Part shown: piece by piece, positions 53,795 through 63,323 of the stretch
Position numbering within the stretch: the first letter of the stretch is position 1
Layout: each line of letters begins with the position of its first letter
Assembly (NCBI RefSeq): GCF_001428005.1
Contig: NZ_LMSB01000023.1
Span: forward strand, 253,397-317,396
Direction of reading: 5' to 3'
Length of the DNA: 64,000 nucleotides
Source of the DNA: Arthrobacter sp. Soil736
Lineage (GTDB): Bacteria > Actinomycetota > Actinomycetes > Actinomycetales > Micrococcaceae
Notes under the pieces: generated by a model
Databases searched by the model: none
Told to the model about the DNA's origin: nothing
The model's input: the letters and a program-made list of their open reading frames with translations, nothing else
Position numbers and translations under genes: made by a program

Positions 53795-55005
53795 TCCGGC
53801 TGGCTGTCCCTGCCCGTGACCGGTGAACTGCCGGCGGTGGCCGGCTCCCTTGAGGGGAGCCTGCCCACGCCCTCCACAAGGTCGGCCTGGCTGGTGCACA
53901 GCGCTATGCGGATCCAGCCCTCGCCAATGGAACCAAAGGCAGTGCCGGGGGCAAACGAAACGCCGGACTCGGCGAGGAACTGGCGCACCCATGCCCGGAC
54001 ATTTCCGCCGCTCACATGCGAGACGTCAGCCCACAGATAGAACGCCCCCTGCGCGCTGAGGAACGGGATGCCCTTGGACGCCAGGATGGCTGACGCCGCG
54101 TCCCGGTTGGCGCGGTAGTGCGAACGGGCGTGCGCCACGTAGTCCTGCGGGCCCGTCAGGGCAGCGAGCGCCGCATACTGGGACGGGGAGGCCACGCACG
54201 AGACGATCGCCTCCATCACGTTGTTCATCCGCTGCTCGAGTCCGGGCGGGCAGACGAGGGCGCCGATCCGGAGCCCGGTCAGGCCGTAGGTCTTGGACAG
54301 CGTCAGCGACGTGAACACCCGCGCTTCGCCTGGCACGGCGCTGTCGAAGCGGGCCGGACTCACGTGCGGAACGTCGTAGGTGAAGGCCTCGTAGCATTCG
54401 TCTGAAATGATCCACAGGTCGTGCCGGCGGGCCAGTTCCACGAGCCGGCGGGTCAGGTCCTCGCCCAGCACGGCGCCGAGCGGGTTCGACGGCGAATTGA
54501 GCATGAGGACCCGGGTCCGCTCCGTGATGAGTGCTTCGATGTCCTCGATCCGGGGCTGGAAGTCGTGGGCGGGATACAGGGGATACCCGACCGGCACGGC
54601 GTGAAGCAGCCGGCTGGTCATGGCGAACGTGGGATAGCCGGGATTGGGGATCAGGATCTCGTCACCCGGAGCGAGCAGCAGGCTCATCGCGAAGTGCAGG
54701 CCCTGCTGGGCTCCGTCAACCACATACACGCGGTCGGCTCCGATGTCGGCACCGGACTGCTCACGGAACCTTGCCGCAAAGGCTTCCCGCAGTGCGGGGA
54801 TCCCGGCGTTGGGCGTGTAGTTCGTCTCGTCGCGGTCAAGGCAGGCCATGCCTGCCTCCAGGACATGCCGGGGGAGGGGAAAGCCCGGCTCCCCGATGCT
54901 CAGCACCACAGCGCCCGGCGTGCGCCAGGCTGCCTCGGTGATCTCGCGGATCTGGTTGACGGGGACTTCGCGGACGTGCGCTGCAAGCTCGGGCATGACT
55001 GCCAT
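53788..55005 (-). CDS. Class I/II aminotransferase
   Basis: 405 residues, fold-type I PLP enzyme. NYTPNAGIPALREAFA, NPGYPTF, NSPSNPLGAVLG, the PLP-ring Asp in ISDECYEAF, Schiff-base Lys in TLSKTYGLTGLRIG, and the C-terminal Arg in EGWIRIALC are all present. Aspartate/aromatic or alanine-type transaminase; substrate not determinable. ATG at 55005 (MAVMPEL); ATG 54996 is an alternative. Divergent from truB. Confidence 0.9.
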   Translation of the reverse strand: MAVMPELAAHVREVPVNQIREITEAAWRTPGAVVLSIGEPGFPLPRHVLEAGMACLDRDETNYTPNAGIPALREAFAARFREQSGADIGADRVYVVDGAQQGLHFAMSLLLAPGDEILIPNPGYPTFAMTSRLLHAVPVGYPLYPAHDFQPRIEDIEALITERTRVLMLNSPSNPLGAVLGEDLTRRLVELARRHDLWIISDECYEAFTYDVPHVSPARFDSAVPGEARVFTSLTLSKTYGLTGLRIGALVCPPGLEQRMNNVMEAIVSCVASPSQYAALAALTGPQDYVAHARSHYRANRDAASAILASKGIPFLSAQGAFYLWADVSHVSGGNVRAWVRQFLAESGVSFAPGTAFGSIGEGWIRIALCTSQADLVEGVGRLPSREPATAGSSPVTGRDSQPDQ

Positions 55006-55098
55006 CCTAGCCCTGCCGCCCTTGCCGGCCGCGATCCCATACACCCTCGGCGGGGAGACGGCCGGAGGGCGTGGAACCGGCGGCCCGGCTGGCCCCGA

Positions 55099-55111
55099 TA
55101 TACTGGGAGGC
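55099..55111 (+). promoter_or_regulatory. Leaderless promoter -10 for truB
   Basis: TATACT then seven bases (GGGAGGC) to the GTG at 55112. The GGAGG in between is only one base from the GTG, too close to act as an SD, which supports leaderless initiation. Confidence 0.65.
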
Positions 55112-56062
55112 GTGCTTTCTGGACTGGTAATAGTGGACAAGCCGCAGGGATGGACCAGCCACGATGTGGTTGGCCGGATGCGGCGGATCGCCGGTACCCG
55201 GAAAGTGGGCCACGCTGGAACGCTGGATCCCATGGCAACCGGCGTGCTCGTCGTCGGAATCAACAAGGCCACACGGCTGCTCACCTACATTGTCGGCACC
55301 TCCAAGACCTACACGGCGACCATCCGGCTCGGTGAATCCACGGTCACGGACGACGCCGAGGGAGACATCGTCAGCAGCGCCAGCGCCGCGGACCTGACCG
55401 ACGACGCCATCCGCACCGGGGTAACCGCCCTGACCGGCGAGATCCAGCAGGTGCCCAGCAGTGTCAGCGCCATCAAGGTCAACGGCGAACGGGCCTACGC
55501 CCGCGTCCGTTCCGGCGAGGACGTCAAGCTCGCGGCCAGGCCCGTGACCATCCACCGCTTCGAAGTCCACGGAATCAAGCGGGAACAGGGCAGTGAAGTG
55601 GTGGACGTGGATGTCACGGTGGAGTGCTCCTCCGGCACGTACATCCGTGCGCTGGCCCGCGACCTGGGCGATTCCCTGGGCGTCGGCGGGCACCTGACGG
55701 CGCTCCGCCGGACCCACGTGGGTCCGTACTCGCTGGACCAGGCCCGGACGCTCGAGCAGCTTGCCGAAGAGCTCCAGGTCCTGGAAATGTCCAAGGCCGC
55801 CCGTGCCCTCATGCCCAACCGTGAGCTCAGCGCCGAGGAAACCACCGAGATCTCCTTCGGCCGCCGCATCGCCGCCGGAGCCCCGGCCGGCTCGGCTGAC
55901 GCAGCCACAGCGGAGCGTCCGGCGGCCGCGTTCGCGCCCGACGGTTCACTCGTGGCGCTGCTGGCGGACACCGGCAGTTTCGCGAAGCCCGTGCTCGTGT
56001 TCGCGCCGGGAACAGGCGGACCGGCCACCGGCGTATCGAATACCGGCGGGCAGGCCGGATAG
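55112..56062 (+). CDS. truB: tRNA pseudouridine-55 synthase
   Basis: 316 residues. Catalytic Asp39 in GHAGTLDPMATGVL, plus the KVNGERAYARVRSGEDV segment (about 120-136) and SSGTYIRALARDLG. Makes pseudouridine 55 in the T-loop of tRNAs. A C-terminal extension (about 265-316) is a PUA-like/low-complexity tail. GTG start fits the placement of a TATACT -10. Downstream two small membrane genes, then ribF. Confidence 0.96.
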   Translation: MLSGLVIVDKPQGWTSHDVVGRMRRIAGTRKVGHAGTLDPMATGVLVVGINKATRLLTYIVGTSKTYTATIRLGESTVTDDAEGDIVSSASAADLTDDAIRTGVTALTGEIQQVPSSVSAIKVNGERAYARVRSGEDVKLAARPVTIHRFEVHGIKREQGSEVVDVDVTVECSSGTYIRALARDLGDSLGVGGHLTALRRTHVGPYSLDQARTLEQLAEELQVLEMSKAARALMPNRELSAEETTEISFGRRIAAGAPAGSADAATAERPAAAFAPDGSLVALLADTGSFAKPVLVFAPGTGGPATGVSNTGGQAG

Positions 56063-56064
56063 CC

Positions 56065-56418
56065 TTGGACGCATATTTCTACATCATTCTGGGGGTCGGA
56101 CTCCTGTCCACCATCATCTGCGTGGTGGCCGGCATCCTAAAGAAGGCCCCCAACGATGTCACCATCCTGTCGGTGGCCGCCGTCGAACTGGCCTTGCTGG
56201 TCTACCTGGTGGGTTCGATCGTCCGGGTCATCGCCGGGGAACGCATCGCGGGGGAGGCCTGGGAATTCTGGGGCTACATCGTCACCGCCCTCATGCTGCC
56301 CGTCGCAGCGGTGTACTGGTCCATCCTGGAGCGGACCCGCTGGAGCAACTTTGTCCTGGCCGCCGTCGGTGTGACCGCCCTGGTGATGGCCGCCCGAATG
56401 AACCAGATCTGGTACTGA
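56065..56418 (+). CDS. Conserved small membrane protein (four helices)
   Basis: 117 residues with helices about 3-23, 34-55, 67-85 and 92-110. Start likely TTG at 56065, two bases after truB (LDAYFYIILGVGLLS). I do not know a named domain. The position between truB and ribF and the tight spacing suggest co-transcription. Confidence 0.75.
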   Translation: MDAYFYIILGVGLLSTIICVVAGILKKAPNDVTILSVAAVELALLVYLVGSIVRVIAGERIAGEAWEFWGYIVTALMLPVAAVYWSILERTRWSNFVLAAVGVTALVMAARMNQIWY

Positions 56419-56437
56419 AGTGGAAGAAGCACGCAAC

Positions 56438-56878
56438 GTGACAGCTACGTCCTCCGAACATACGGCCAAGAAGCCGGCCGACACCCGGAACACGGGACCG
56501 GGCCGCCTCCTCATCGCCGTCTACGCCGTCTTCGCCATTTCGGCCACCGCCCGCGCCGGCTACCAGATTCTCACCAAGTTCTCCGAGGCACCGCTGGCTT
56601 ACGTGCTGTCGGCTTTCGCCGCCCTCGTGTACGTCGTGGCCACGGTGTCGCTGGCGAAAGCCGGACGCACCTGGTTCAAGGTGTCCGTCATCGCCGTGCT
56701 GGTGGAACTGATCGGCGTGCTCGTCGTTGGCGCGCTCAGCGTGTTCGACGCCGTCCAGTTCCCGCACGAAACCGTGTGGTCATTGTTCGGGCGCGGCTAC
56801 GCTTTCATCCCGCTGATCCTGCCCGTGCTCGGCCTGATCTGGCTCTACCGCCGGCGGCCGGCCCCGCGGTCCGCCTAG
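56438..56878 (+). CDS. Conserved membrane protein (four helices)
   Basis: 146 residues from GTG 56438 (GGAAGAAG eight bases upstream); GTG 56420 would add six residues. Helices about 25-45, 52-72, 80-105, 118-138. Contains RLLIAVYAVFAISATARAGYQ and YVLSAFAALVYVVATVSL. Family not recognised. Probably co-transcribed with the preceding small membrane gene. Confidence 0.75.
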   Translation: MTATSSEHTAKKPADTRNTGPGRLLIAVYAVFAISATARAGYQILTKFSEAPLAYVLSAFAALVYVVATVSLAKAGRTWFKVSVIAVLVELIGVLVVGALSVFDAVQFPHETVWSLFGRGYAFIPLILPVLGLIWLYRRRPAPRSA

Positions 56879-57039
56879 TCACTGCCGCGTGTCCGGGACT
56901 CCCGCAGCCGGTAGATCACCACGTGCGCAGGCTCCGGCGCGGTCCGTGACGCCGGACGAATGCGGGTAATCTTAGAGAGTTCCGGAGCCTGGAAGGGCAC
57001 CCGGACGTGTTTCCTGTCAGGTAGTAAAAGGCGAGGTTG

Positions 57040-58023
57040 ATGGTCCACATCTGGAACGATCCGACCGAGGTCCCCGACGACTTTGGTCCTTCCGTTGTCA
57101 CTATCGGCAATTTCGACGGCGTCCACCGCGGCCACCAGCAGGTGCTGTCCCAGCTCATCCGGACCGCACGGATGAACCGCGCCAGGTCAGTCGCCGTGAC
57201 CTTCGACCCCCACCCTTCGCAGGTCCACCGACCCGAGAGTGCCCCCGAGCTGATCATGGGGCTGGAGGACAAACTCCAGGCCCTCGGCGAGCTTGGCCTG
57301 GACGCCGTGCTGGTCATGAAGTATTCGCTCGAGCTTGCGAGCCTTACCCCCGAGGAGTTCGTGGGGTCCGTCCTGGTTGACAGCCTTCACGCCAGCCACG
57401 TGGTCATCGGCCACGATACCCGCTTTGGCCGGGGCAACTCCGGTGACCTGAACACCATGAAGCAGCTGGGCGAGCAGTTCGGCTTTCAGGTGCTGGTCAT
57501 CAGCGAATTCGGTTCCGAGGGTTTCCCGCTGCACGACGACGGCGGCACGGACCGCCGCTGTTCGTCCACCTGGGTGCGTGAAGCACTGAACGACGGCGAC
57601 GTCGCCACGGCTGCCGCGGTCCTCGGCCGCCCGCACCGGATGCGGGGAGAAGTGGTCCACGGGGCCGCCCGGGGCCGTGCCCTGGGATTCCCCACGGCCA
57701 ACCTCGCCCACGAAGCGAGCGGCCTCATCCCCGCCGACGGCATCTACGCGGGCTGGCTCGTGGACCAGGATGGCACGCGCTGGCCGGCCGCCATCTCCGT
57801 TGGATCAAATCCGACGTTCGACGGCGTCAGCCGCCAGGTGGAAGCCCATGTGATCGACCGGCCGGAAGAGACCATCGAGGACTTCGATCTGTACGGCCAG
57901 ACAGTAGTAGTTGAATTTGTTGCCAGGCTCCGCGGCATGGTGGCATACCGTGGGCCTGAAGCCCTCGTGGAGCAGATGCGCGAGGATGTGGTGCAGACGC
58001 ACGGCATCCTCCTCAAGCGCTGA
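57040..58023 (+). CDS. ribF: Bifunctional riboflavin kinase/FAD synthetase
   Basis: 327 residues. N-terminal FAD synthetase domain with nucleotidyl-transfer motif TIGNFDGVHRGHQ (about 22-34) and HDTRFGRGNSGD. C-terminal riboflavin kinase domain (about 185-315; VVHGAARGRALGFPTANL, PADGIYAGW). Converts riboflavin to FMN and FAD. ATG at 57040 with GGCGAGG; a TTG just upstream is an alternative. A -10-like TAATCT at 56967-56972 gives a leader too short for an FMN riboswitch. Confidence 0.97.
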   Translation: MVHIWNDPTEVPDDFGPSVVTIGNFDGVHRGHQQVLSQLIRTARMNRARSVAVTFDPHPSQVHRPESAPELIMGLEDKLQALGELGLDAVLVMKYSLELASLTPEEFVGSVLVDSLHASHVVIGHDTRFGRGNSGDLNTMKQLGEQFGFQVLVISEFGSEGFPLHDDGGTDRRCSSTWVREALNDGDVATAAAVLGRPHRMRGEVVHGAARGRALGFPTANLAHEASGLIPADGIYAGWLVDQDGTRWPAAISVGSNPTFDGVSRQVEAHVIDRPEETIEDFDLYGQTVVVEFVARLRGMVAYRGPEALVEQMREDVVQTHGILLKR

Positions 58024-58065
58024 ACCGTCCGCCCCACACAGTAACTTGGCAAGGAAGGCAACGCT

Positions 58066-58920
58066 GTGACCGTGGAGAAGAACACCAGAAAACTGGACAA
58101 GGGGATCGTCCGCGATTTCAGTTCGCGGATGAGCTACGCGTCCTACCTCCAGCTGCCCACGCTGCTCAGCGCCCAGCAGCCGGTCAGCCAGCCGGAACAT
58201 CACGACGAACTGCTGTTCATCATCCAGCACCAGACCACGGAGCTGTGGCTCAAGCTGGTGCTCCATGAACTCCGGAGCGCCGCGGAACGGCTGCGGGCGG
58301 ACGATCTCGGCACCGCGCTCAAAGGCATCGCGCGGGTCAAGCACATCCAGAAGACCCTGACGGAACAGTGGTCGGTGCTCGCCACGCTGACACCCACGGA
58401 ATACTCGGAATTCCGCGGCTTCCTGGGCAACTCCTCCGGATTCCAGTCCAGCCAGTACAGGGCCGTGGAATTCGTGCTGGGCAACAAGAACAAGAAGATG
58501 CTGCCGGTGTTCGAATCCGATCCGGAGGCCCACGCGCTGCTGCAGGAAGTCCTCGAGGCCCCGAGCATCTACGACGAATTCCTGGCGTACCTCAAGCGGC
58601 AGGGCTTCGACGTACCCGATTCCGTGCTCAACCGGGATGTGACCAAGGCCCATGAGTTCGCGCCCGAACTGGTGCCGCTTTTCAAGTACATCTATGAAAA
58701 CGCCTCCGCCAACTGGGGCGCCTATGAGGCTTGCGAGGAACTCGTGGACCTGGAGGACAACTTCCAGCTGTGGCGGTTCCGGCACCTGCGCACCGTGCAG
58801 CGGACCATCGGCATGAAGGCAGGGACCGGCGGCTCCAGCGGTGCGGCCTTCCTGCAGAAAGCCCTCGAACTGACGTTCTTCCCCGAGCTGTTCGCCGTCC
58901 GGACGGAGATCGGCCAGTGA
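58066..58920 (+). CDS. kynA: Tryptophan 2,3-dioxygenase
   Basis: 284 residues. Haem enzyme opening the tryptophan indole ring to N-formylkynurenine. SYASYLQLPTLLSAQQP, HHDELLFIIQHQTTELWLKL with the distal His, RFRHLRTVQRTIG and the substrate loop GTGGSSGAAFL are present. GTG at 58066 with AAGGAAGG. The kynU start overlaps its stop (GTGA). Confidence 0.96.
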   Translation: MTVEKNTRKLDKGIVRDFSSRMSYASYLQLPTLLSAQQPVSQPEHHDELLFIIQHQTTELWLKLVLHELRSAAERLRADDLGTALKGIARVKHIQKTLTEQWSVLATLTPTEYSEFRGFLGNSSGFQSSQYRAVEFVLGNKNKKMLPVFESDPEAHALLQEVLEAPSIYDEFLAYLKRQGFDVPDSVLNRDVTKAHEFAPELVPLFKYIYENASANWGAYEACEELVDLEDNFQLWRFRHLRTVQRTIGMKAGTGGSSGAAFLQKALELTFFPELFAVRTEIGQ

Positions 58921-60188
58921 GCGCCCCTAACCCGCACGCGACCAACCCGCAGGCGACGGGCACCTCAGACGCCCTGAGGCAGCGCGCCGTCGAACTCGAC
59001 GCCGCCGACCCGCTGGCAGGCTACCGCAGCCACTTCATCGGCACGGAAACTGACCTGTCCTACCTGGACGGCAACTCCCTGGGCCGCCCGCTCAAGCGCA
59101 CGCCCGGCGACATCAGCACATTCATCCACGAGGGCTGGGGCGGCCGCCTGATCCGCGGCTGGGACGAAGAATGGCTGGAGCTGCCCCAGGCCATCGGCGA
59201 CCAGCTCGGCCGGGCGGTCCTCGGTGCCGCGCCGGGCCAGACCATCATCGCCGATTCCACCACCGTGGTCCTGTACAAGCTGATCCGCGCGGCGCTGGCA
59301 GCAGTGAAGGATCCCACGAGGACAGAAATCGTCCTGGACACGGACAATTTTCCCACCGACCGCTACCTCGTCGAGGGCATCGCGGGGGAGGAAGGGCTGA
59401 CCCTGCGCTGGATCGACGCCGACCCTTCCTCCGGGGTGACCCTCGACCAGGTGAGGGAGGCCGTAGGGCCGGCCACCGCCGTCGTGCTTCTCAGCCATGT
59501 GGCGTACCGCTCGGGGTTCCTGGCCGACCTGCCCGGAATAACGGCGGCGGTTCACGACGCCGGCGCGCTGGTGGTGTGGGATCTGTGCCATTCCGCGGGG
59601 TCAGTGGAGCTGGAGCTGGACGCCTGCGGCGTCGATTTTGCCGCCGGCTGCACCTACAAGTACCTGAACGGCGGCCCCGGCTCGCCGGCCTTCGCCTACG
59701 TCAAGGCCCGGCACCTTGGCGGGCTGTCGCAGCCCATCTGGGGATGGATGGGCAGGAAGGATGCCTTCGAAATGGGGCCCGGCTACGAGGCGGCCCCGGG
59801 AATCCGCGGCTTCCTCAGCGGCACGCCCGCCATCTTCGGAATGATCGCGATGCGGGGCACACTGGACCTGATCGAGGAAGCCGGCATGCCTGCCATCCGG
59901 GAGAAATCGCGCCGGCTCACGGCATATGCGCTGGAGCTTCACGACGCGTGGCTCGCACCAGCCGGGGTGAGGCTAGCAACGCCGCGGGATCCGGAACTGC
60001 GCGGCAGCCACATCACCGTTGACCATCCGGCCTTCCGCGAGGTGACGGCGGCGCTGTGGGAGAAGGACGTCATCCCGGACTTCCGCGCACCGCAGGGCAT
60101 CAGGATCGGGCTCTCCCCACTGAGCACGGGCTTCACGGAGGTGCACCGCGGCATGGACGCCATCCGGGCCCTGCTTCCGGCCGACTGA
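58917..60188 (+). CDS. kynU: Kynureninase
   Basis: 423 residues. PLP enzyme cleaving kynurenine to anthranilate and alanine. LDGNSLGRPLKRT, DTDNFPTDRY, DLCHSAGSVELELD and the Schiff-base Lys in GCTYKYLNGGPGSPAF identify it. GTG at 58917 overlaps the kynA stop. No formamidase (kynB) gene is present beside them, so the middle step must be encoded elsewhere. Confidence 0.96.
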   Translation: MSAPNPHATNPQATGTSDALRQRAVELDAADPLAGYRSHFIGTETDLSYLDGNSLGRPLKRTPGDISTFIHEGWGGRLIRGWDEEWLELPQAIGDQLGRAVLGAAPGQTIIADSTTVVLYKLIRAALAAVKDPTRTEIVLDTDNFPTDRYLVEGIAGEEGLTLRWIDADPSSGVTLDQVREAVGPATAVVLLSHVAYRSGFLADLPGITAAVHDAGALVVWDLCHSAGSVELELDACGVDFAAGCTYKYLNGGPGSPAFAYVKARHLGGLSQPIWGWMGRKDAFEMGPGYEAAPGIRGFLSGTPAIFGMIAMRGTLDLIEEAGMPAIREKSRRLTAYALELHDAWLAPAGVRLATPRDPELRGSHITVDHPAFREVTAALWEKDVIPDFRAPQGIRIGLSPLSTGFTEVHRGMDAIRALLPAD

Positions 60189-60203
60189 CGGTTCTGCCGC
60201 GTT

Positions 60204-60371
60204 TCGACAAGATTGCAACAAGGCCGGTAAACTAAGCGGTGGATCCGGCTGCAGTCCGTGGTTGCTGGATCCTGCTGTGTGCGGGACTCTCTTGTCAAGG
60301 GGAAGATCCGCCCGGCACACCCGGCAGTGAAGTACTGACTCGGGCCTCACGGCACATCTCTAGGAGTTATT
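60204..60371 (+). promoter_or_regulatory. rpsO promoter and structured leader
   Basis: -35 TCGACA (60204-60209), 18-base spacer, -10 TAAACT (60228-60233). The leader of about 130 nt can fold GGATCC...GGATCC (60241 and 60267 regions) and a longer stem GTGTGCGGG (60277-60285) with CCCGGCACAC (60311-60320). SD TAGGAG lies before the rpsO GTG. Candidate S15 autoregulatory leader; not assigned to a known family. Confidence 0.6.
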
Positions 60372-60641
60372 GTGGCACTTGACGCCGCTGTAAAGCAGTC
60401 CATCATCAAGGATTTCGCAACGTCCGAGGGCGACACCGGTTCGCCGGAGGTCCAGGTTGCGGTCCTGACTCAGCGGATCAAGGATCTCACTGAGCACATG
60501 AAGGAGCACAAGCACGACTTCCACACCCAGCGCGGTCTGCTGGCCATGGTTGGTCGTCGCAAGCGCATGCTCACCTACCTCAAGAACACGGACATTGCCC
60601 GCTACCGTGCGCTCATCGAGCGTCTCGGCCTGCGCCGCTAG
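60372..60641 (+). CDS. rpsO: 30S ribosomal protein S15
   Basis: 89 residues, exact family length. [36 protein letters not shown] and the C-terminal LIERLGLRR are canonical. Primary 16S-binding protein. GTG start at 60372. Followed by a terminator-like hairpin and then pnp, the usual rpsO-pnp order. Confidence 0.98.
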   Translation: MALDAAVKQSIIKDFATSEGDTGSPEVQVAVLTQRIKDLTEHMKEHKHDFHTQRGLLAMVGRRKRMLTYLKNTDIARYRALIERLGLRR

Positions 60642-60653
60642 TCTGAACCAGGG

Positions 60654-60690
60654 GGCGGCCCTTTCCTCTGATGGAACGGGCCGCCTTCTT
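60654..60690 (+). terminator. Terminator/processing hairpin after rpsO
   Basis: GGCGGCCC with GGGCCGCC, extended by TTCC/GGAA, then TTCTT. Probably partial, since pnp follows 200 bases on. Confidence 0.75.
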
Positions 60691-60888
60691 CAGTAGAAAA
60701 ACTAAACAGGAGGATCAACCGCATCACGCATTCGCGGTCCTCGGTAGTGATCCCCGGGAAGCTTCGTTGACTGAAGCCCGGCCCGTGGGTCTCGATCGAT
60801 GACCGGGTGCAGTGCAGGCCAGTAGACAGATGCTGGACTGGGTTGATGCGGCTGGACTTCCGTTAAACAAGAAACGGAGGTGACTCTC
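60691..60888 (+). promoter_or_regulatory. pnp leader
   Basis: About 200 bases without a gene. A possible stem GGATCA/TGATCC (60713 and 60747 regions) and a stem around CCCGGGAAGCTTC/GAAGCCCGG (about 60752-60783) are visible. In enterobacteria the rpsO-pnp leader is an RNase III/PNPase autoregulation site; the same here is only an inference. Confidence 0.4.
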
Positions 60889-63153
60889 TTGGAGGGTCCC
60901 GAAATCCAGTTCTCAGAAGCAGTCATTGACAATGGCCGCTTTGGCAAGCGTGTAATCCGCTTCGAAACCGGCCGCCTTGCCAAGCAGGCAGCCGGCGCAG
61001 CCATGGTGTACATCGACGAAGACACCGCGCTTCTGTCCGCCACCACGGCCGGCAAGCACCCCCGCGAAGGCTTCGACTTCTTCCCGCTGACGGTCGACGT
61101 CGAAGAGCGCATGTACGCCGCTGGCCGTATCCCGGGCTCGTTCTTCCGCCGTGAAGGCCGCCCGTCCACCGAGGCCATCCTGGCTTGCCGCCTGATGGAC
61201 CGTCCGCTGCGTCCGGCCTTCGTCAAGGGCCTGCGCAACGAGGTCCAGATCGTCGTCACCGTCCTGGCCATCAACCCGGATGAGCTCTACGACGTCGTGG
61301 CCATCAACGCCTCCTCGATGTCCACCCAGCTGTCCGGACTTCCGTTCTCCGGCCCGATCGGCGGCGTCCGCGTTGCCCTCGTGGCAGACGAGCAGGGCTC
61401 GCAGTGGGTTGCCTTCCCGAAGCATTCCCAGCTGGAGAACTCCGTCTTCAACATGGTGGTTGCCGGCCGCGTAGCCGGTGACGACGTCGCGATCATGATG
61501 GTCGAGGCCGAAGCCACGGACAACTCCTGGAACCTCATCAAGGAACAGGGCGCCACTGCCCCCACCGAAGAGGTTGTTTCCGAAGGCCTCGAGGCCGCCA
61601 AGCCGTTCATCAAGGCCCTCTGCGAAGCTCAGCAGGACCTGGCAGCCCGCGCCGCCAAGCCCACGGTTGAGTTCCCGGTCTTCCTGGACTACCAGGACGA
61701 CGTGTACGCCGCCGTCGAGGCCGCTGCAGCCGAGAAGCTGACCGCCGTGTTCCAGATCGCCGACAAGCAGGAACGCGACACCGCCGCCGACGAGCTGAAG
61801 GAAGAAGTCGTTGCTTCGCTGTCCGGCCAGTTCGAAGGCCGCGAGAAGGAACTGTCCGCAGCCTTCCGCTCCGTCACCAAGCACGTGGTGCGCCAGCGCA
61901 TCCTGAAGGACCAGATCCGCATCGACGGCCGCGGCCTGACGGACATCCGCCAGCTGACCGCCGAGGTCGAGGTCCTGCCCCGCGTCCACGGCTCGGCAAT
62001 CTTCGAGCGCGGCGAAACCCAGATCATGGGTGTCACCACGCTGAACATGCTCAAGATGGAACAGCAGATCGACTCGCTGTCGCCGGTGACGCGCAAGCGC
62101 TACATGCACAACTACAACTTCCCGCCGTACTCCACCGGTGAGACCGGCCGCGTCGGTTCGCCGAAGCGCCGCGAAATCGGCCACGGTGCCCTGGCCGAGC
62201 GTGCGCTCGTGCCGGTGCTCCCGTCCCGCGAGGAGTTCCCGTACGCCATCCGCCAGGTGTCCGAGGCCCTCAGCTCCAACGGATCGACGTCGATGGGCTC
62301 GGTCTGCGCCTCCACGCTGTCCATGCTCAACGCCGGTGTGCCGCTGAAGGCCGCCGTGGCCGGCATCGCCATGGGCCTGGTCTCCGACCAGGTTGACGGC
62401 CAGACCCGCTACGCGGCCCTGACCGACATCCTTGGCGCCGAAGACGCCTTCGGCGACATGGACTTCAAGGTCGCCGGTACGTCCGAGTTCGTCACGGCCA
62501 TCCAGCTGGACACCAAGCTCGACGGCATCCCCGCCTCGGTGCTGGCAGCAGCGCTGAAGCAGGCCCGCGAAGCACGCCTGCACATCCTCGAGGTCATCAA
62601 CGCCGCGATTGACACCCCGGACGAGCTCTCCGAGTTCGCACCGCGCGTCATCGCCGTCAAGATCCCCGTGGACAAGATCGGCGAGGTCATTGGCCCCAAG
62701 GGCAAGATGATCAACCAGATCCAGGAAGACACCGGCGCGGACATCTCCATCGAGGACGACGGCACGGTCTACATCGGCGCCACCAACGGTCCGTCTGCTG
62801 ACGCAGCACGGTCCGCGATCAACGCCATCGCCAACCCGCAGGTTCCGGAAATCGGCGAGCGCTACCTGGGCACGGTCGTCAAGACCACCACGTTCGGCGC
62901 CTTCATTTCCCTGACCCCGGGCAAGGACGGCCTGCTGCACATCTCCGAGCTGCGCAAGATCGCCGGCGGCAAGCGCGTGGACAACGTCGAAGACGTGGTC
63001 TCCGTGGGCCAGAAGATCCAGGTCGAGATCACCAAGATCGACGACCGCGGAAAGCTGTCCCTGTCTCCCGTGGTGGCCGAAGAAGAAGGCGCCGGCGAAG
63101 CCGACCGCGTTCACGCCTCGGCAAACGCGGAGGGCTCCGACGCCGCCGAGTAG
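60889..63153 (+). CDS. pnp: Polyribonucleotide nucleotidyltransferase (PNPase)
   Basis: 754 residues. Two RNase PH domains (about 10-145 and 325-465; [38 protein letters not shown]), an all-alpha linker, KH domain (about 590-645; [24 protein letters not shown]) and S1 domain (about 660-730; [15 protein letters not shown]). 3'-5' phosphorolytic RNase. TTG at 60889 was chosen: GGAGG ends 10 bases before it, whereas GTG 60880 would overlap that SD. Confidence 0.96.
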   Translation: MEGPEIQFSEAVIDNGRFGKRVIRFETGRLAKQAAGAAMVYIDEDTALLSATTAGKHPREGFDFFPLTVDVEERMYAAGRIPGSFFRREGRPSTEAILACRLMDRPLRPAFVKGLRNEVQIVVTVLAINPDELYDVVAINASSMSTQLSGLPFSGPIGGVRVALVADEQGSQWVAFPKHSQLENSVFNMVVAGRVAGDDVAIMMVEAEATDNSWNLIKEQGATAPTEEVVSEGLEAAKPFIKALCEAQQDLAARAAKPTVEFPVFLDYQDDVYAAVEAAAAEKLTAVFQIADKQERDTAADELKEEVVASLSGQFEGREKELSAAFRSVTKHVVRQRILKDQIRIDGRGLTDIRQLTAEVEVLPRVHGSAIFERGETQIMGVTTLNMLKMEQQIDSLSPVTRKRYMHNYNFPPYSTGETGRVGSPKRREIGHGALAERALVPVLPSREEFPYAIRQVSEALSSNGSTSMGSVCASTLSMLNAGVPLKAAVAGIAMGLVSDQVDGQTRYAALTDILGAEDAFGDMDFKVAGTSEFVTAIQLDTKLDGIPASVLAAALKQAREARLHILEVINAAIDTPDELSEFAPRVIAVKIPVDKIGEVIGPKGKMINQIQEDTGADISIEDDGTVYIGATNGPSADAARSAINAIANPQVPEIGERYLGTVVKTTTFGAFISLTPGKDGLLHISELRKIAGGKRVDNVEDVVSVGQKIQVEITKIDDRGKLSLSPVVAEEEGAGEADRVHASANAEGSDAAE

Positions 63154-63199
63154 TTCCACGGCTCGGGCGGCGACACGCAGTCGTTGCTGAGCTGAAGAC

Positions 63200-63232
63200 G
63201 GCGGGGCCGGTGGTTGATCCACCGGCCCCGCC
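63200..63232 (+). terminator. Hairpin after pnp
   Basis: Perfect 14-bp stem GGCGGGGCCGGTGG / CCACCGGCCCCGCC, loop TTGAT, no T-run. The -10-like TACGAT (63281-63286) for the next gene follows. Confidence 0.82.
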
Positions 63233-63323
63233 GCCGTTAACCCGGGCTCCCGGGGAGACGCCGACCGCGGGGCCCGCTGGTACGATTGCAGGCAGATTTG
63301 GCTCCGCTTCCTGAAAGGCCTTG

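Noticed and set aside
55105..55111. GGGAGGC as the truB Shine-Dalgarno
   Set aside because: Only one base separates GGAGG from the GTG, too short for ribosome placement; the TATACT spacing favours a leaderless start.
56967..57039. FMN riboswitch upstream of ribF
   Set aside because: The leader is about 60 nt and lacks the conserved RFN motifs; the element needs well over 100 nt.
60201..60211. GTTTCGACAAG as a fifth copy of the 19-base dispersed repeat
   Set aside because: Only 11 bases match, and it overlaps the -35 region (TCGACA) of the rpsO promoter, so chance or promoter function is the better explanation.
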